A DNA stretch of 7,088 nucleotides from Bacillota bacterium (lineage in GTDB: Bacteria > Bacillota > Clostridia > Christensenellales > CAG-138): contig JAEYLA010000188.1 in NCBI GenBank assembly GCA_023461495.1, forward strand, positions 1 to 7,088. The letters are read 5' to 3'. The position numbers were made by a program, and so were the translations under genes. Shown here piece after piece: positions 4,962 to 7,088 of this stretch (its first letter is position 1; every line of letters begins with the position of its first letter). The notes below the pieces were generated by a model, which ran no database searches, had not been told where the DNA came from, and saw only the letters and a program-made list of their open reading frames with translations.

Positions 4962-5861
4962 ATGACAATCGTAACCATCATATTGATCCTGGTCGTTCTG
5001 GTCAATGGCGCGTTTGCTTTCATGTTCATCCGTGACCTCATCCGTCATAAGGGACAGACCATGAAGGAACCCGGCAATCCCATTGCAATGGTCATTTCGG
5101 AATTTGTTATTTTTCTTCTTTCTACATTCGGCGTTTCGGATTTTGCCATCGGCGCTTCTCTCTACCCGCGCCTGAAGTGGGTGGAGGATAAAAAACTGCC
5201 CGGCACGCTCAACACCGCCTGTGTCATTCCCGTTGCGGTGATGGCGCTTGCCTATATTTCCAGCATCAACGTCGGCTACGCCACCCTCATCATCGCCATC
5301 GTGGCGCAGGTGGTAGGCGCATACGTCAGCCCGCGCTTTGTGGTCAAGCTGCCTGTCAACATCATCAAGCGCTTTGTCGCGGCGGGCCTGTTCATTGCTG
5401 CGGTGCTCATACTGGCCGGCAAATTCAACATTTACCCCACCGGTGGCGATGCGACAAGCCTCACCGGCTTCAAGCTTGTGCTGCTTGGCATACTCTCCCT
5501 CGTTTACGGCGCGCTCAACAACATCGGGATAGGCTCCTATGCGCTGACCATGGCAACCGTTTATGCAATGGGCCTCAACCCCGGCGTTGCGTTCCCCATC
5601 ATGATGGGCGCATGCACGTTCTCCGTCCCCGTGGGCAGCATGCAGTTTGTAAAGCTGGACAGCTACTCCCGTAAAATTACCCTGTTTGCCGCAACCGCGG
5701 GCGTTGTGGGCGTGCTTGTGGCCGCGTTCGTGGTCAAGAGCCTGGACGTCTCCGCCTTGCAGTGGCTGGTTGCCGCCGTTATCCTCTACAGCGCGGTCAC
5801 CATGGTCTTAAGTACGCGCAAAAAGAGCGCGCCTGCAACGGAACAGGCAAACAACGGCTGA
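4962..5861 (+). CDS. TSUP (TauE/SafE-like) family permease, divergent
   Basis: The ATG at 4962 follows GGGGGAG (4949-4955) by 6 bases, giving 299 residues. Hydrophobic segments lie at about 2-24, 42-68, 83-100, 104-123, 138-152, 171-203, 209-225, 239-259 and 265-284, with a polar tail. The two halves repeat the TSUP layout: STFGVSDFAIGASLYPRLKW with NTACVIPVAVMAL in the first, and SLVYGALNNIGIGSYALTMA with PIMMGACTFSVPVGS in the second. The glycine-rich GIGGG motif of classical members is replaced by GVSDFAIG and NNIGIGSY. TSUP proteins move small organic or sulfur anions (sulfoacetate, sulfite and others) across the cytoplasmic membrane. The substrate here is inferred only from the next gene, 18 bases downstream: an amino, imino or keto acid. 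Direction of transport cannot be told. Confidence is high for an integral membrane transporter and lower for the exact family. Confidence 0.75.
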   Translation: MTIVTIILILVVLVNGAFAFMFIRDLIRHKGQTMKEPGNPIAMVISEFVIFLLSTFGVSDFAIGASLYPRLKWVEDKKLPGTLNTACVIPVAVMALAYISSINVGYATLIIAIVAQVVGAYVSPRFVVKLPVNIIKRFVAAGLFIAAVLILAGKFNIYPTGGDATSLTGFKLVLLGILSLVYGALNNIGIGSYALTMATVYAMGLNPGVAFPIMMGACTFSVPVGSMQFVKLDSYSRKITLFAATAGVVGVLVAAFVVKSLDVSALQWLVAAVILYSAVTMVLSTRKKSAPATEQANNG

Positions 5862-5879
5862 AAAGGAAGTAAAAAAATC

Positions 5880-6878
5880 ATGGAAATCCTCGTTCTCAAG
5901 CAGGAAGAAATGCAGGCCGTATTCCACATGAAGGATGCGGTGCAGGCGGATAAGGACGCGCTTGCCATTTACTCCGCAGGCAACAGCAGCATCCCGCTGC
6001 GCGTCAACCTTGACGTACCCGAGCAGGAGGGCCAGAGCCTGTACATGCCCGGCTACGCGGCGCAAGCCCACGCGCTTGGCGTAAAGATCGTTTCCGTCTA
6101 TCCGCGCAATATCGAAAAAGGGCTGACCAGCGTGCCCGCCACCATGGTGCTTGTCAACCCTGAAACCGGCGAGGTCTGCAGCATCATGGACGGCACCTAC
6201 CTCACCCGCGTACGCACAGGCGCAGTCTCGGGCGCTGCAACGGACCTCCTTGCCCGCAAGGACGCAAGTGTGTTCGCGCTCTTTGGTACGGGCGGCCAGG
6301 CTGCAAGCCAGCTGGAAGCCGTCCTAACCGTGCGCCCCATCAAGGAAGTGCGCGTGTTTGATATCAGCGCCGAGCGCGCGGAGCAGTTTGCCCTGCGCAT
6401 GGCGGATCAGTTCTCCGCGGCATTCGGCGTGTCCATTGCCGCAGCCGCCACCGCGGAGGACGCCATACGGGATGCGGACGTGATCACCTGCGTGACCACC
6501 AGCACGCAGCCGGTATTTGACGGCAGGCTGATTAAAAAAGGCGCGCACATCAATGGCGTCGGCGCGTACACGCCCGAGATGCAGGAAATTGACGAGTACG
6601 CCCTCCTCCACGCCCACAAGGTGTATGTGGACACCCGGGACGGCGCGCTCAACGAGGCGGGGGATCTCATCAAGCCCATAAAGAGGGGCATGTTCTCCGC
6701 GGACCGCATCACCGGCGAGCTTGGCGAAGTCGTATTGAAAAAGGTCCCCGGCAGGGAGCATGCGGATGAAATTACCCTGTTTAAGACCACCGGCAGCGCC
6801 GTGATGGATGTTGTGACCGCACGCCGCATCTATGAGGCGGCAAAACGCCGGGGCATCGGCACCATCGTATCGTTCTAA
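5880..6878 (+). CDS. Ornithine cyclodeaminase/mu-crystallin family oxidoreductase
   Basis: This encodes 332 residues from the ATG at 5880, with AAAGGAAG at 5862-5869. The length is normal for the family. The Rossmann motif FGTGGQA lies at residues 135-141, and D161 at the end of the next strand (VRVFD) suits NAD rather than NADP. Substrate-contact positions of Pseudomonas putida ornithine cyclodeaminase (Arg45, Lys69, Arg112) are matched by R41, K69 and R112. The C-terminal FKTTGSAVMDVVTA corresponds to the family's SVG-type loop. The catalytic Asp228 of that enzyme aligns with Tyr230 in GVGAYTPEMQEID, so true cyclodeaminase activity is doubtful. Relatives include delta1-pyrroline-2-carboxylate and ketimine reductases and archaeal alanine dehydrogenase. 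It is last in the operon with the TrmB regulator and permease. The family is firm; the substrate is not. Confidence 0.92.
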   Translation: MEILVLKQEEMQAVFHMKDAVQADKDALAIYSAGNSSIPLRVNLDVPEQEGQSLYMPGYAAQAHALGVKIVSVYPRNIEKGLTSVPATMVLVNPETGEVCSIMDGTYLTRVRTGAVSGAATDLLARKDASVFALFGTGGQAASQLEAVLTVRPIKEVRVFDISAERAEQFALRMADQFSAAFGVSIAAAATAEDAIRDADVITCVTTSTQPVFDGRLIKKGAHINGVGAYTPEMQEIDEYALLHAHKVYVDTRDGALNEAGDLIKPIKRGMFSADRITGELGEVVLKKVPGREHADEITLFKTTGSAVMDVVTARRIYEAAKRRGIGTIVSF

Positions 6879-6890
6879 CTCTTTTTTTCC

Positions 6891-6920
6891 GGGGCGTCCT
6901 GCTAAGAAGCAGGACGCCTC
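6891..6920. repeat. Hairpin 1 downstream of the operon
   Basis: GGCGTCCTGCT (6893-6903) pairs with AGCAGGACGCC (6908-6918) perfectly over loop AAGA. A G-U and a G-C pair extend it to 6891-6920. Seven T precede it (6882-6888), but none follow, so it is not a standard terminator on the plus strand. It may protect the 3' end of the operon mRNA. Confidence 0.7.
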
Positions 6921-6923
6921 AGG

Positions 6924-6956
6924 CCATCGACAAAGTCCTGCGGACTTTATCGATGG
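6924..6956. repeat. Hairpin 2, long near-perfect palindrome
   Basis: CCATCGACAAAGTCC (6924-6938) pairs with GGACTTTATCGATGG (6942-6956) with one C-A mismatch over a TGC loop. There is no T-run after it. It begins 4 bases after hairpin 1. Confidence 0.75.
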
Positions 6957-6969
6957 GTCTTCTGCGGGT

Positions 6970-6996
6970 AAAATGCCGCTAATGGCGGCATTTTTT
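6970..6996 (+). terminator. Intrinsic terminator of the regulator-permease-reductase operon
   Basis: AAAATGCCGC (6970-6979) pairs with GCGGCATTTT (6985-6994) over TAATG, and the right arm runs into six T at 6991-6996. It lies about 90 bases after the reductase stop codon, as the only T-tailed hairpin of the downstream cluster. Confidence 0.75.
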
Positions 6997-6999
6997 CCC

Positions 7000-7028
7000 C
7001 CGATTTGACGCACATGTCGTCAAATCGG
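7000..7028. repeat. Hairpin 4, perfect 11-base palindrome
   Basis: CCGATTTGACG (7000-7010) is the reverse complement of CGTCAAATCGG (7018-7028), with a 7-base loop. It begins right after the terminator's T and C runs and has no T-run itself. Confidence 0.75.
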
Positions 7029-7035
7029 ATTGAAA

Positions 7036-7059
7036 GTGGGGGATTTGCGAATCCCCCAC
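7036..7059. repeat. Hairpin 5, GTGGGGGATT palindrome
   Basis: GTGGGGGATT (7036-7045) pairs perfectly with AATCCCCCAC (7050-7059) over TGCG. A C-rich and then G-rich stretch (CCCCCTAGGAGGG) follows up to 7073. The block may continue past the window end. Confidence 0.75.
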
Positions 7060-7088
7060 ACCCCCTAGGAGGGTTTGTCGACACTCTA

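Noticed and set aside
6324..7013. Long open frame on the minus strand (229 residues)
   Set aside because: It lies opposite the reductase gene and the hairpin cluster, has no ribosome binding site and gives an arginine/glycine/alanine-rich product typical of an antisense shadow.
6891..7059. CRISPR-like array
   Set aside because: The hairpins differ in sequence and spacing; there is no repeated unit with regular spacers.

Overview
The window looks like chromosomal DNA of a moderately GC-rich Bacillota, probably a gut-type clostridium. The evidence is the purine-rich AGGAGG-like ribosome binding sites, sigma-A type promoters, T-tailed hairpin terminators, a lipobox lipoprotein and the protein families present. 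Species cannot be told from the sequence. All supported genes lie on the plus strand. No tRNA, rRNA, CRISPR array or transposase was seen.

Region 1 (1-1249) holds the 3' part of a GPP34 (GOLPH3-like) family gene with a roughly 90-residue C-terminal extension. A single-domain MerR-type DNA-binding protein follows 16 bases later.

Region 2 (1250-3057) is a run of four small genes without a recognised function. They are a 134-residue soluble protein, a 119-residue lipoprotein, an 81-residue protein and a 144-residue protein. A 42-base stretch encoding FxxExHLxNEPxPC-like residues occurs twice. One copy is inside the 81-residue gene. The other lies directly after the stop codon of the 134-residue gene and in its reading frame, which suggests truncation, duplication or gene-remnant shuffling. 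Such runs of small unrelated genes are typical of accessory regions, for example immunity-gene arrays, but no toxin is visible here.

Region 3 (3058-3900) holds a Nudix hydrolase with its own extended -10 promoter and a strong terminator. After it comes a stretch with a candidate promoter, nested hairpins and a second plus-strand terminator but no gene, so it may encode a small RNA or be a leader.

Region 4 (3966-6878) is the clearest functional unit. A consensus promoter (TTGACA, 17 bases, TATAGT) overlaps a twice-repeated TAGCTACC site. It drives a TrmB-family regulator, a divergent TSUP (TauE/SafE-like) permease and an ornithine cyclodeaminase/mu-crystallin family enzyme, with gaps of 20 and 18 bases. 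The enzyme keeps the substrate-binding Arg and Lys residues but has Tyr where ornithine cyclodeaminase has its catalytic Asp, so it is more likely an imine reductase or amino-acid dehydrogenase. The unit reads as a self-regulated module for moving and reducing (or oxidising) a small amino, imino or keto acid.

Region 5 (6879-7088) is noncoding and contains five consecutive hairpins. One has the T-run of a terminator; the rest look like a palindromic intergenic repeat that may continue past the window.
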